A DNA stretch of 64,000 nt from Glycine soja (lineage: Eukaryota > Streptophyta > Magnoliopsida > Fabales > Fabaceae), in the NCBI RefSeq assembly GCF_004193775.1, contig NC_041011.1:17875173-17939172 (forward strand), written 5' to 3'. Both the position numbers and the translations under genes were made by a program. Shown piece after piece: positions 36,141 to 48,202 of this stretch. Under the pieces are notes generated by a model. The model had not been told where the DNA came from. It did not search any database and worked only from the letters and a program-made list of their open reading frames with translations. Positions within the stretch are counted from its first letter, which is position 1, and each line of letters begins with the position of its first letter.

Positions 36141-36746
36141 ACCCCTAAATACTTCCCTAGATCAGAAGTGAGCACAAAACCTGATAAATGACTAAGATGT
36201 CTTGCTACATGATGGTTCAAGTTATGCATTGTATCTTCTTGAGCCAAAACAATGTTGTGAGTGCATGATTTGTCTCCCAGTGACAAAACTACACTTGCAG
36301 TGATCAACCAAGCTTCCTATGTGCACTAGCAAATTAAAAAGGCTATGTGGGTTGGTTGACTGATTAATTATAAGCAGCGACTTGTATTCTGAACTTAATT
36401 ATATATATGTTTTGGTAACATACTGTCTTGTTTCATACTAGTAAGTTTTTTTCTTAATTTGTCGCATTTGAAACATAAATACTTTGATGATAAGAGAATA
36501 AAAGTTCACTGCTTAATTGACCTCATGTAAATTTGATTTAACAAATCCATATGATCAGTCCCTCCAACTCATTTGTCCATTAATACTCATTCGATCATTT
36601 GAGACTAAATATGTTGATTGCTGAAGAGTGAATGTACTACTTACTTCTGAATAAATGATTTTTCAAACTTCCTTTATGCATAACTCACAAAGTAGAAGCT
36701 TGTTTTTACAATCGGTGCAGTAACCAATAAGTTTGACCATATTTTC

Positions 36747-37790
36747 GTGGTGAAGCTAACCAATCTGTTGGATAAACAGGGAGCTGTAGGACCAGCAAAA
36801 CCTGCAGATAGGCCGGATCATGAGGTCGATGATTCCCTATATCTGATGACATTAACCATCCCACAACTTTTTCTGAAGCCATCACAGGTTATGTGGGATG
36901 CTACCGTGTTTGGGGTGTTTAATGAACACTTCCCATTGTACATAAAGAATGAAGATCTGTCTGAAATAGCACACGATGGTCAATGTCTCAGCATATCTAT
37001 TATACAATTGTAGATTCTATAAGTCAATTTAGATTATTGTTAATTACCTAAATTATTGTTTTAAATTCATACATAATTTACTTTGTGTTAACAACAATAG
37101 GCATATGATTGAGACAAGTATGCGAGCAGGAAATGCCGAAGTGTATGGATTCCTCGAGCGACAGTCCATTCAGAGATCTAGGCAATCGTAATTTGAATCA
37201 AAAAGTTACATGAAGAACTGGATGTCTACCTAAGAGCCTACCTGAATGGGTAAGTTAAACTGAACAAACGAATTTAAATAATGTATAATACTATAATAGC
37301 CTATATTGGTATCCACTGTAGTGCACATTGGCAAATGGTCATCATTTTGCCTAAGGAAAATCTTTTCGTCTAGTTTTGTTTATTGCATAATAGGCCAGAC
37401 AACCACCTGAAAGGAATAATTAACAGGTCAGTGCTATTTTTCAATACATTTGCATTAGCATTAGTCAGGAACATCAATATTTTAATCGTACAATAAGAAT
37501 CCTTGTTTGTATTCAATAGTGCTTTGAAAGGACTTGACGATACTCCACAACCTAAATCCAAGGCTGGTGCTAGGTGGATTGTTGTTAAAGTAAACAATGC
37601 TTCTACTTATATTTTATGTATGTGTAGACTAATTTGTAGTTAACGTTGAATATCTAAATTTCATTATGTATTCAGTGTAATAGACAAAAAGGAAGCACTG
37701 AGTGTGGATATTGCGTGATGCACTGGATGTCAATTATAATCTTAGGAAGTTTCAAGAATAATTGGGAAACAGTAATTATTTATTTCAAAC
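36747..37790 (+). pseudogene. Ulp1-like (C48) cysteine protease gene of the CACTA element, decayed
   Basis: Pieces in order are 36779-37013 (LTIPQLFLKPSQVMWD, then LYIKNEDLSEIAHDGQCLS), about 37102-37250 (MRAGNAEVYGFLERQSIQRS), about 37325-37425 (a WQMVIILPKENL region and HNRPDNHLKGI), 37510-37590 (ALKGLDDTPQPKSK...WIVVK) and 37677-37770 (QKGSTECGYCVMHWM). Together they follow the Ulp1/SENP-like proteins that many plant CACTA and MULE elements carry. The catalytic cysteine context (ECGY) is still visible. The histidine region, normally HW, is disrupted by a 2-bp insertion (CACATTGG near 37323) and stops interrupt most exons. In family members the enzyme would cleave SUMO-like conjugates. This copy should be inactive. 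Confidence 0.65.
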
Positions 37791-38305
37791 ATTTGATTTT
37801 GTTATGATTGGTATTATATTATTAACTTATGTTTTATCTGAAAGTTAGAAATGAAATTTAGGATGTTAGGAAAATTTGTAATTTTAGTTTACTTAGTTTA
37901 CTAGCTTGCTTTAAATTTTTTACAATCCATGTCTCCTTTTAACATTGAACATTTTTTATTCATAGTTATTAATAAATTTGTCATGGAGTTTTTCTACTTA
38001 AAACTGTTTCAAAATATAATTCAAATTATATATGTTATGTTGTGTGGTATGATTTAAAATTTGAACGTTAATTTTTGGATTTATTGAAAAAATAGACAGT
38101 ATATTAAAAAAAATTCCTAATAACAACATAGGTTTTTTTTTTAAAAAAAAAACCAATGTTAACCTACACAAACATCGGTTTTTTAAAAACCCGATGTTAA
38201 AACTTTAACTGATGTTAAATAACCGATGTTAACAATAATACTTTCAACGTTGGTACTTTCAACATCGGTTAGTAACCGATGTTAAAAGCTTACTTTCTAG
38301 TAGTG

Positions 38306-38940
38306 ATTACTGAAAGTTAGCTTACATTGTTTACTGTACATTTTTACAAAACAACTTACACACAATCTAAATCAACATCTTGAGGAATATGAAGACTTTG
38401 GGAGGAGTGGATGACATCTACTATGCCGACCTCATCAACAAAGTTCTTTTGGAATACTAAGTCTTCCATGTCTTCAAAGGAATGGATGATGACTCCTAGC
38501 AGTCCATTATCAACAAGGGTAGCTTCATCACTAGATAACAACACTTCAGTGTTGTAAACCTGAAGGTAATGAAGGTTGACATCAAGAGGAACATACTTAT
38601 TCCTCTAGTGAACTAGGATGACATTCAGCAAAAGAGGCAGAAGAAACTGGCCAAGGCTATTGCTAATAAAGACAAGGCTTTGGAAACTTTTGGCCTTGCT
38701 ATAAAGGTTAAAAGGATCCTTAGGGAGCAGAAGGGAAAGGTCCAAACCAAAAAGCCTGCCCATCAAAAAAAGGAGGAGGAAAAAATTGTTATAGAGGAGC
38801 AATGGATGAAGAAGAAACATGAAGTGCCCAGACCCTCTCTTCCAGTGTAGACTCAGAATTCTACTATGGTTTGGGTCACAAACATTTTGAATGAACATTA
38901 AGGATTTCAATCTCTCTACATTCTACAGCCACTTGAATAC
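38306..38940. other. Coding-like but unrecognised DNA beside the CACTA end
   Basis: The minus frame 38356-38544 (SSDEATLVDNGLLGVIIHS...) and a plus-strand lysine-rich reading at 38615-38760 (KRQKKLAKAIANKDKALET) look like protein remnants. They may come from a retrotransposon gag or pol region. No family was recognised. Confidence 0.35.
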
Positions 38941-41625
38941 AAATGCATGAGATTAGGGAGAGACAACATGGATAGATGGAGCCTACACAAGCTTTCACAA
39001 GAACCAAGATTTACTCTTTCAAGTTTTTCTGTATTTGATAAGTCTAGGATCTCAAATTAAGTCTTGGAAGCAATAAAGATCAATTGCCATTCAACATGGA
39101 TGGTTTTGTAACAGAAAAAATACATCAGAATACTAAAAAATCATTAAATTCTTACTCGTTACTTTTTTTGAAAAGAGAAACCTAAGCATACAAAAAGCAC
39201 ATCATCCTAGCCACTAGGTGTGGCTTTTGTGAATGAGCTACCGGTTACCACTTAGAACTCTCTGTCGTACTTTAGACACCAAAATAAAAATGTATTATGT
39301 ATAGCCCCTTTATATTAAACAAAAATACCACACCACAACTAAGGTTAGTGTCTGGTCTTAGTTGAAAATTGTAAAGAAACACACTATTAAATTGTCAAGG
39401 GTGGGAAACATTCATATTAAACAAAAATAATCAATCCACAATAAGTCTATAACCAAATTTGTATTCCTATAAAGAGGAAAAAATCAGAAGAAGAAATAGA
39501 CAAGTGTTCTGCTTTTTTATTCTTTAATTTGAACCTAAAAAGAAAAGCAAATGTGTGCATATTTGACTTGGTTGCGTCTTGATTGAAGCGGTATCTTTTT
39601 TAATCTTTAATTAAGACCAAGAAAGGTTGTTATCTCTTTATATTGTAGTGCTACTCTAGAGTTGCTAGCTTTGGAAAGTCTAACAAAGAAATTAAGAAGT
39701 AAAAGACATGCAGAAGTTTGCTACACATAGTCCCAATCAGCATAAGCATGCATCAATGATACTATATTATATAAAAAAAGGAAGATATGCTAAACCAACC
39801 TGGATGTAATCAAGTACATCAACTGTTCCAACCCGTGATCCTCCTTTTTGTTGAAATGATTATCCACTAATAAAGTTTTTCCTGAAATAATAACACCTCA
39901 AAACATCCGTGTTAAACTCAATGTTGTTAATTTGATGCATCAATCAAAATAGTTGACAGTGGTATTCCCGTAATATTAGCTCAAAGATTTCGATTCACAG
40001 CTCTAAATTTAAAAATTTAGAAGCAGGGGCTTACAACATTGATAATTTGGTATGAATGGATTTAAAGGAATAACTTCACTCATGACTAAGGCCTATAAAA
40101 AAAGTTCAGCACAAGTTCAAAATTAACAGCACAAAAGTAGAATTGTAGTTACGATATACCCCTTAAAGTATTATCTACTCCTTTCTCCTGTTTGAAGCAA
40201 TATTTTCATTGAAACTAATGGCTCCTTGACAAATCTTTTATTAATCAAGCATGGAACCTAAATTATAAGGGTTGGACATGAATCATCTCTAGACCCTAGG
40301 CGGCAACAAGGAGAGAGAAAGACACGTGACCTACACTCCATGCCTTTCTCTTTCCTTGTCGTTACACCGTGTAAATGGAGATTAGGGGGTTCAGTTAGTT
40401 TATTTTAGAGAATAAGTATCTTTTTCTTTTACTAATTTTCTGATATTTGTATATATAATTTTATGATATATCTACACAAAATGAGAAAAGACTTTTTAAA
40501 TTCTAAATTTGTAAAACCCAAAAATGAATAAAAAAAGACTAAAACAAGATAGTTGGATCACACTATAGAAGTTATGTTACGACACATCATGTTGTTTCAT
40601 GAATTCTGAAATGTACAAAGCAAAGCAACACTACATCAGTAAAGGCAAATTTTTGTTTCCAAAAGGGATAAACCTGATCCATCATTCCCATTTAACAGAT
40701 AAGCCTAGCATATTTAGTAATAAGCCTAATTTGATCCATCCATTCGTTATTTGTTCGTTTCTATAGTATATAATTTTTTTATGTCCATAGTATATACTCT
40801 CTTTTTTATTGCCAAAGTATTTGTTAGAGTAGAGACATAAATAATCCTCATCCAAAATTATACTTCACATGATATTAATAAATCAAGGCGTAATAGTGGT
40901 GGTAGCTGAAAATGGTAGTATGATTTTTTAATAGGTCAATGCAAAAAATTCATTCTCGGTCATATATATTAGAAAAATCCACAAAGGACAAAACTATTAA
41001 TTATGAAAGCAAAGAATGAACTAAATGAATAGAGGAAAAACAACATTCATAATAGAGGAAAAAAGAGTAAGTTTAGAAAGGAGATCATCCAAAGGGAAAT
41101 AGTTCTCAGCATCTACCTAGTCTTTTCCTCCATCTATAAGTTAATAAATCCTACTATTAAGTTCAGAGCCATCATTCTCAGCCTACATGATCATTTTCAC
41201 TTTTTAGCTATGTCTACAATTTGCCTTGAGTTGAAACTATTTTATCAGAGTTATCCACTAAAATTTAGCTTGTTACAAGAAAATTATCATACAAAATTGT
41301 TACGGTGTTGTAACAACCCTTGCAGATAATGACTAGCTTGTAGATAATTGTAGCTTACAGATAATGTGTACCTTATAGATGATTGAATACCTGCCACGAG
41401 ATAAAAAGGTCACAACATATTCAAATAATGGGTACTTAGAGATAACCTGTCAGTTTGGGAACCCGCCTACTAAGCGTGGAACGTCCATGCTCATGAGGCA
41501 GGGCTAACATGGAGGGCAAACATGTGTATTTGAGGGCCACATTGCTTGTCACGCGTATTTTGTGGACCCTGGATAGTACATAAGACCCCTAAGCTCTAAG
41601 TCGGCTTGTCAACGAAAGAGGTTGT
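38941..41625. other. No gene seen
   Basis: AT-rich DNA without long frames, transposon ends or obvious repeats. A run of ...GATAATGACTAGCTTGTAG/ATAATTGTAGCTTACAG-like phrases is at 41330-41390. Confidence 0.5.
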
Positions 41626-41627
41626 CT

Positions 41628-42780
41628 AGTGATGCAATCTTACCCCCCCCAAGGGTATTGGATAGAAGAATCCAAGAGGATTGGGCTAAAGCTACTAAAG
41701 AAGGCCCTAGGGTTCTCATGATCCTCAGGGTAGATTTCTGAGCCCATGGGCCAAGGTTGGATCCACTTTTCTTTGTAAATATTTGAATATGTTTTTCCTT
41801 CTTTTGGGCCTTGTATTTTGGCCATTCTAGTAGTATAGGGTTTTAGCCTTGTATTTCAGGGCATTTTGAGTAGTCTTTGTAGTATGGACTTTTTTTGTAT
41901 TTTCATGTATTTTGTCATGGGGTGAGCTTAGCTATTATAGGGGGTGTGTAGCTAAGCTCTAACTTCTCATCTTAAGGAGGTGCACTTAGCTATTAGACAG
42001 GTGTGTGTAGCTAAGCTCTAGCTTCTCTAGGAATCTTCTCATGGAAGCTTCTCAAGGAAGTGTCTCAAGGAAGCTTCTCAAAGAGGTGAGCTTAGTTATT
42101 AGAGGGGTGTGTGTAGCTAAGCTCTAGTTTCTCAAGGAAGTTTTCTCAAAGAAGCTTCTCAAGGAAGTTTTCTCAAGAAAGCTTCTCAAGGAAGCTACCT
42201 AGTCTATAAATAGAAGCATGTGTAACACTTGTTGTAACTTTGATGAATGAGAGTCTTATGAGACACAACTCAAAGTTCAACTTCTCTCCCCCTTTTCCTT
42301 CTTCAATTTTGTGCTCCCCCCTCTCTCTTTCTCTCTCTCTTTTCCTCCATTGAATCATCCTCTCCAAACTTCTTATCCAAGGCACATTCTTGGTGGTGAA
42401 GCTCCTTCTTCCATGGCTTATTCCCTAGTGGATGGTGCCTCCTTTCTCCTCTTCTCCTTTTCCTTCCGCTGCATCTCCATGGTGGAAAACCACCATTGAA
42501 GGACCTCATTGAAGCTCAAAGATCCAACCTCAATAAAAGCTCCACAAGCAAGCTTCCATCATCAAGTGTCAAGGGAAATTATTTTGTGTTAAGGGAGATT
42601 GCTCGGTGTTGAGGGTGGTAACCTCGACTAGTGTAAGAGTTGTAGGTTTGTGAGGCATGTCAAGCTCCCCTAGCTTGGACGACTGTTGTTTAGGCTTCTT
42701 CTGGCAAGTTGTCTGGGGTGGACAAGCTTTTGATCTTGCAAGCAAAATTAGACGTGTCAGGTGGATGATGTCCTTATATA
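41628..42780 (+). mobile_element. Gypsy-type LTR fragment
   Basis: The stretch has LTR character: a promoter with a TATA box at 42203, leader-like CT-rich DNA after it, and upstream direct repeats. The repeat GTGTAGCTAAGCTCTAGCTT recurs at about 41947, 42005 and 42111. AAGGAAGCTTCTCAA-like words occur many times between 42050 and 42195. Precise ends and target duplications were not identified, and no internal genes follow, so it may be a solo or truncated LTR. Confidence 0.55.
42203..42214 (+). promoter_or_regulatory. TATA box of LTR
   Basis: TCTATAAATAGA is followed by a leader with no ATG for the first 30 bp. It is the likely retrotransposon promoter. Confidence 0.6.
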
Positions 42781-43479
42781 TGATGATTCAGCCCTTTTCT
42801 GATCATTGGAGGATGCATTGAAGACAAATGTTTCATTTTGTCTTTTGCTACAGGCGAGTGCAACACACACATATTACTCTTGCATACGTATCACTCATGG
42901 AGTGGGTGTGTACTGAAGATGCAATACGTGGGTGAGTGGAGCTGCATCATGGTTTAAAAAATTAAGGCACCATTTTAGCTTATGCGAGTTACCGAAAAGT
43001 CACGCCTCCACTAATGGAGTGAAAGTTTGATTTTTGATTGTCACCATTTTCGAATTTCTACTTTCTCTGGATACAAGTGTAGCAACATTTACAATGTTTG
43101 ATCGATATGTTCATCAAATTCTAAATAGAAGGGCTTCCAAATTCCTTCACACCCAAAATGGAAATAATGCAAACATATCCACAATAATACATAACTTTTT
43201 CAATTGCTCTTTTATTTTTGAAATCAATCTCACAACTTACAACCTTATAGAGGGGTTCTAAGCCTACACCAACACATAGTGGTGTAGTTTCAACTTTTAA
43301 ACATTTGCTAACAATGAACATAAAAAAAAAGGTGAAATTGTACAAATTGACATTATTTTTTTATTTTCACTGTTAACAAAATTAACTAAATATTGAGATA
43401 CATTCATAAACCGCGCAACACCTGGGTAAACATCTAGTTATTAACTAAATATAGAGATACACTTGATTGTAAATGGAAT
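42781..43479. other. No gene seen
   Basis: The opposing short frames at 43034-43261 and 43121-43345 are not recognised. No element border was seen. Confidence 0.5.
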
Positions 43480-43804
43480 CACTACTAGAAAATAGGCTTT
43501 TAAAATCGGTTAATTATTAATGACTTTTAAAATCGATGTTGCTTTCTGCTCAACAACATTTGTTTCTAGAAGAACCGATGTTGTCGTACATTCACAACAT
43601 TGATTTTTCTAAAAAACCAATGTTGTTTTTTTGCAATTTTATTTTAATATCTTGTATGTTTTTTAAATTACCCCAAACTTAAAAATTGAAAAAATAACTA
43701 GTCCACATAGTTTTTAGGCAATTCAAATTTTGCCCAAAATAATTGAATAATTAGTATCAGATAAAAGAAATGTTTAAAATAATGAAAACAATAATGTCAA
43801 TACA
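43480..43804 (+). mobile_element. CACTA left end (first of two)
   Basis: CACTACTAGAAAATAGGC starts at 43480 and is followed by subterminal AACCGATGTTG/CAACATTG modules to 43630. No matching right end was found in the window. Confidence 0.7.
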
Positions 43805-44216
43805 CACTACTAGAAAAAATGCTTTTAACATCATTTATTTTGGGCATTTAACATCGATTTTGAACCAAGGTTAAAAGTATTAATGTTAGCATCGGTTATA
43901 AAAAAAATTGATGTTTTGTAAAGTAAGAAATAAACCAGAAAAGGTAAAATATGCAAAATCAAACCAATGTTGTGTCAAAAATAACATTGGTTTTAGTGAG
44001 ATATCCTAGTGAGTTTGATTTAATATAAATAATTCATATATACAAGTCAGTATCATCTTTAAATGCAAGAAAAACCTTCACCTAGTGGTGTACCACAATA
44101 GAGTCTTCAATCATTATGTGGTCCACATCTAGTCCTAGTGAGACATCCTCATTGGCATACTTGTGGAGAATGTGCCTCAAACAAAGACATGCACAAATAC
44201 TTATAGTCATATTACA
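43805..44216 (+). mobile_element. CACTA left end (second), 325 bp after the first
   Basis: CACTACTAGAAAAAATGC at 43805 is followed by AACATCGATTTT, AACATCGGTTAT and related modules. A minus-strand coding-like piece at 44075-44205 (CACLCLRHILHKYANEDVSL) is not recognised. The sequence is cut at 44216 by the Helitron terminus. Confidence 0.65.
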
Positions 44217-44246
44217 CTAGACACAAACCCGCATGTTGTGCGGGTT
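44217..44246 (-). mobile_element. Helitron-like 3' terminus
   Basis: On the minus strand the order is AACCCGCA, a 5-nt loop, TGCGGGTT (stem 44246-44226), TGTGT, then CTAG (44220-44217), then T. A GC-rich hairpin a few bases before a terminal CTRR, inserted in front of a T, is the hallmark of Helitron 3' ends. The stem-to-end spacing (5 nt) is short but within what is described. An RPA-like gene in the right orientation lies just upstream on the minus strand. The 5' TC end was not found. Confidence 0.65.
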
Positions 44247-44736
44247 GATAAATAATTAAAGAAATATTTATATAAATTATTTGTTCAATAAATTAAATTT
44301 TAAAATATAATTGTGAATTATATTTTATATTATTTTTTTGTTAAAGGAGACAAAAAAAATTATGTATAAATTAAGATATTTTTTATTTATCAATATATTT
44401 AGAAGGGAATATTCTAAAATTGGAGGCTGGCCACTCAACAAAAGTTTATTAACCTGAAGATAAAAGTAAGCATTAGGTATAAATTTGATAAGAGCAATAT
44501 TAGAATAAAGTGAAATTGACATAATAAAGCAGTCTAAGAAATATATTTAATGAAATAAAAAATAGTCAACCATAATGGTAAAAAACATAAAAATGATGTA
44601 AATAAACACCAAAAATTGTTCATTTAAATAGACCTTTTGTATTTATTTCCTTTTTCCGGTGACCTGCTTTTGAATTTTGTTTTCTTTGGTGTGATCCATT
44701 TTAAACTTAAAAGTAAGATTAACTCTTCATCAAAGG

Positions 44737-46020
44737 ATGTCAGACCAACTTATTTATTCGTCTTTCTCCTTAATGGACTTTCAAAGATTGAATAAACTTC
44801 ATTTGATGATGAAGATGCATCTTTTGACTTATTGGATGCTTGTAGCTTTGAGCTTTTACTTATCACAAATTGTTTTTTCACACTTTTTAATAGATTTTCT
44901 TCTTCTTTTGATGATGAAGATGTATCTTTTAACTTCTTCAATAGTTGTAGCTTTGGACTTTGATTTCTGACAATTTGTTTATTTGCCTTCTTTCCTAATG
45001 GACTTTGTGAGATTTGATAAACTTCTTCATTAGATGATGAACATGCACCTTTTGACTTGTTGGATGCTTGTAGCTTTGGGCTTTAACTTATAATTAGTTC
45101 TTCACCTGACTCATCCGATGATATTTGTTGTGTTGAAGTGGGCTCCTTTTTTCATAAAAATATTAATTAGTGGATGAAAGTGCCTTTGTAAAAGGTATTT
45201 AATATGGGGTATGTTAGCCTTATTTTCATTTCGGGTGTGAAGGAGTTCAAATGCTTTTGTGTTTAGAATTTGTTACACATCTCAATCGAAAATTGTGAAT
45301 GTTGCTACATTGGTGTCATCATATACTTTCAATTTTATCTTGAACCAAACAAGATTTCAAAGTTTTTAATATTTATTTAATTATGTTATAAAAAATAATT
45401 CATTATATACAAAACATTAAACCTTGTTGGGTACTTGGATGATTGTCTGCATTCTCTGCAAGTGTATTGATTTCCCTCTTTTGTAACTTTCTTTTACCAT
45501 TTCTCACATGCAACATAATTCAAAATGCAACCGAACCATCGATCTCATTGATTGTTGCATGAATTGTGAACACATTATCCTGTTATTTTATATATGTTAA
45601 AACTAAGAAAAAAGAAAGTATTATTGAATATTATGAACATGAAGGTCATGATAGGGTTACATACATGTGATTTTGATACCCATCTCATGGACATTATATC
45701 TTGCAAAGATATTCTATTTTTTGACATTCTCTTGTCAATATCAATGTTGGTAGAATTTGGAGAAGATAGTTCTTTTATTTAATGTTGCTCCATTTTTTCT
45801 ACAAAGTAGTTATTTAATATGAAATTTATAATTTTTTAGCTACATCAATCAAAGAATTATAATAAACTAACAATTTTGTTTGTTGAATGTTACAAAATGT
45901 GTAATAAAATAAAATAAAAGAAGGAAGTTCATTTTACTCTATTTGAACTTTACAAAATCAGGATTGTCTAGATTGATATTGATCCTTGTACTTGAAGTTG
46001 AGTTGATTGAATACTCATCT
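44737..46020 (-). pseudogene. RPA70-like gene remnant (Helitron-associated replication protein A)
   Basis: Reading the minus strand, about 46020-45955 gives INSTSSTRININLDNPDFV (start of an RPA C-terminal module). 45780-45660 gives IDIDKRMSKNRISLQDIMSM. 45585-45440 gives DNVFTIHATINEIDGSVAF and a KRKLQKREI segment. 45350-45230 gives WFKIKLKVYDDTNVATFTIF, then QILNTKAFELL. This is the order of the C-terminal OB fold of RPA large subunits, which bind single-stranded DNA. The zinc-ribbon cysteines are not conserved. Stops at several sites show decay. The tail 45110-44737 is a Ser/Lys-rich repeat (SPKLQASNKSK...SSSSNEE) in three degenerate copies. Plant Helitrons commonly carry RPA genes. No Rep/helicase remnant was seen. 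Confidence 0.65.
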
Positions 46021-46440
46021 AAAAAATATTATTAAAATATAATTGTTGGTAAATTAAAATTACTATAGTAAATAAAATATAATAAAATTATTGTAAGCAG
46101 AAAGTATGATATAGACTACATTGAATTAAAATTATTTATTTATTAAATAAGTTTAATTGAAAATAATACTTAAGAAAGTAAAGAAACATCTAGAATAAAT
46201 AAATAAATATCAAATTAAATAAACATGCTAATATAAAAATAAAGAGATAGGAAATTATGGATCAATTTTTATTTAAATGTTATTTAGAGATTATATATAT
46301 ATATATCTTAATATAAAACTTAAATTAAGAAAAATAATTTCAATTTCCATAGTGAAATGCATATGAAAATCATTTAATGTAAACGTTAAGTATAATTTAA
46401 CCATCCATTTATTTAGTTATCCATATTTTTTTGGCTGAAT
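46021..46440. other. AT-rich DNA, no gene seen
   Basis: Possibly intron or 5' part of the Helitron relic. No recognisable Rep or helicase motif. Confidence 0.4.
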
Positions 46441-46447
46441 TATCTAT

Positions 46448-46518
<71 letters not shown>
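46441..46518. repeat. (TA)n microsatellite
   Basis: A mostly uninterrupted TA run preceded by TATATACA units. Confidence 0.92.
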
Positions 46519-46522
<4 letters not shown>

Positions 46523-47150
46523 GCCTTAGTTTCACTTTGGTTATTAGTCAATTGATCTAAGGAAACTTCCAAAGAAAAACGTCCGATTGATTTTTTTTTA
46601 TTTTATTATTATTTTTCAAGATATTTTGATTATTTTATTATTTATTTTGCTTTTTTTTTTAGTTTAACTGAGGTTACAACGTGAACGATCGGTTAGATTT
46701 TGTTTTAAAAGTGATTAAATGATATTACAACACAAATGATAGATTGAAATTCATTTTATCATTTATTAGGTGAGAAAACGACTTAAATAAACGGTAAAAG
46801 CGCAATAAAGATGAAAGAAAAGAAAACCGAAAATGAACGAAATAAAGATGAAAGTAAAAAAAATAAGAAATGAATTGAAAGTCTCAGATTCAAAAACTTA
46901 CCCGTTGAAGAACGAAGAACGAAGAACGAAGAACGAACGAAGAACGAAGAACGAAGAACGAACGAAGAACGGATGAAGAACGGTGAAGAACAACAGAAAA
47001 CCTTCACGGATTCGCTCACGGAAACATCTCGGAAGCGTTACGGAAGTACCTCGGCTTGGATTTTCTTCACAAAAACAATTTTTTCCACCCAAAACAGCTG
47101 AAATACATAGCTAGGGGGCTGAGGGATCCTTAGAACAACCCCCTTCAGCC

Positions 47151-47160
47151 TATTTATAGG
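47151..47160 (-). promoter_or_regulatory. TATA box of the minus-strand LTR
   Basis: CCTATAAATA on the minus strand, with U3-like repeats upstream and leader-like sequence downstream. Confidence 0.6.
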
Positions 47161-47676
47161 AAAAGGGGGGAGGAGGTTGCCGCCCAGTTCGCCCAGGCGA
47201 GCTGGGTTGCTTCTAGAAGCAATCCAGCTTCAAAAAATACCCTGGAAGACCCACTTCAAAATTTCAAAATTGCTATTCGCACCCCCCATTTTGATATGTT
47301 CACTCCCCTTCTTTCGTAATTTACGGGAAAGTTACGGAAGCCTATAGGACTTGATTTTTTTTTCTTTTTTCTCTTCCTTCTCACCCATATTAAGTGAAAT
47401 ATGCTTATTTAGCGTTATGGGAATTTTACGAAAGCATTATAGGTGTCCCGAAGCCCATTTTTTAACAAAACAGAGGAGGTGGTTGCCACCTAGCTTACCC
47501 AAGCGAGCTCAGCTAGCCTAAGCGAGCTCAGCTAGCCTAAGCGAGCTAGGGTGCTTCCACCTTAAGCAAGAAAATGTCCAGAAACCTCTAGAAGGGCCCA
47601 GATTTGAAAATTACTATTTGCACCCCTCATTTTACTAAATACACCCCTTTGCCCCCTTTTTTGCTGATTCTTTTTC

Positions 47677-47865
47677 CGCAACGTTACGGAACCTCACGAA
47701 TTACGTAATGATACTTGTTTTCTTTTTGTAATGTCACGAAACTTTACGGATTATGCAACCATCCCCTCTTCGGCTTCTGCAATGTTACGGAACTTTACGG
47801 ATTGCGCAATAATGTTCTTTCAACTCCCGACATGTCGCGAAACTTCACGGATTGCCTAACGATGG
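47677..47865. repeat. U3 tandem repeats, about 55-bp period, four degenerate copies
   Basis: Units share (T/C)ACG(G/A)AAC(T/C)T(T/C)ACGGATT, beginning near 47677, 47730, 47779 and 47830. U3 repeats often carry enhancer activity. That role is inferred only. Confidence 0.65.
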
Positions 47866-48202
47866 GCGTCAAGTACCTCGAAGTGATCAAGCGAGGGTCA
47901 CATCCCAACAAACAGATGGTCCCCGGATGAAATTAGGGTATGACAACACGTGTATTAATTGTTTCTATGTTCCCATCCTTTTGGCTGGTTTTCCTTATTA
48001 AATAAAGTTGTTTGATTTTTGCATTGGATTACTTCTGTTTTGTTGTCTAAAAGTTGTGAAAACATGTTAATCAACTTCAGTTTGAGCCATGATTGTTGTT
48101 GATCCTCAACAATTTGGGCTAAAACCCCAGTGTAGTAAACACTGTGGTGTATCAAGAAGAAGTAGCAGAATATGAACGAAATGAAGGGAACATGGGGAAT
48201 TC

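Larger units (their letters stand above)
35411..38305 (+). mobile_element. CACTA element, left end truncated, AACATCGGTT family
   Basis: The right end is clear: inverted AACATCGGTT modules from 38128 to 38285 and the terminus TTTCTAGTAGTG at 38305. On the left, AACCGATGTT/AACATCGGTT modules appear abruptly at 35418-35528, right after repeat-unit DNA, and no CACTACTAG start is present. The outermost left sequence has therefore been lost. A leader of pyrimidine-rich 27-bp-like repeats (35575-35640) and a protease-like gene follow. No transposase gene is present, so the element is internally deleted or non-autonomous. Confidence 0.8.
46600..47945 (-). mobile_element. Gypsy-type LTR on the minus strand
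   Basis: The minus-strand start TGTCATACCCTAATTTCATC lies at 47945, a common LTR opening. A TATA box lies at about 47160-47151. It is followed by a leader and a T-rich U5 with a GTTCTTC-type tandem (plus strand 46906-46985, units of GAAGAACGAA). U3 holds tandem repeats of the form TTACGGAACTTTACGGATTG with period about 55 bp (47677-47865) and two copies of CCTAAGCGAGCTCAGCTAG (47500-47550). The right-hand LTR limit is uncertain. No polyprotein gene remains. The small frames at 46783-47092 are products of the tandem repeat. Confidence 0.65.

Noticed and set aside
46783..47092. Frames rich in RSSFF/VLRSS repeats on the minus strand
   Set aside because: They are translations of the GAAGAACGAA tandem repeat in the LTR leader, not a protein family.
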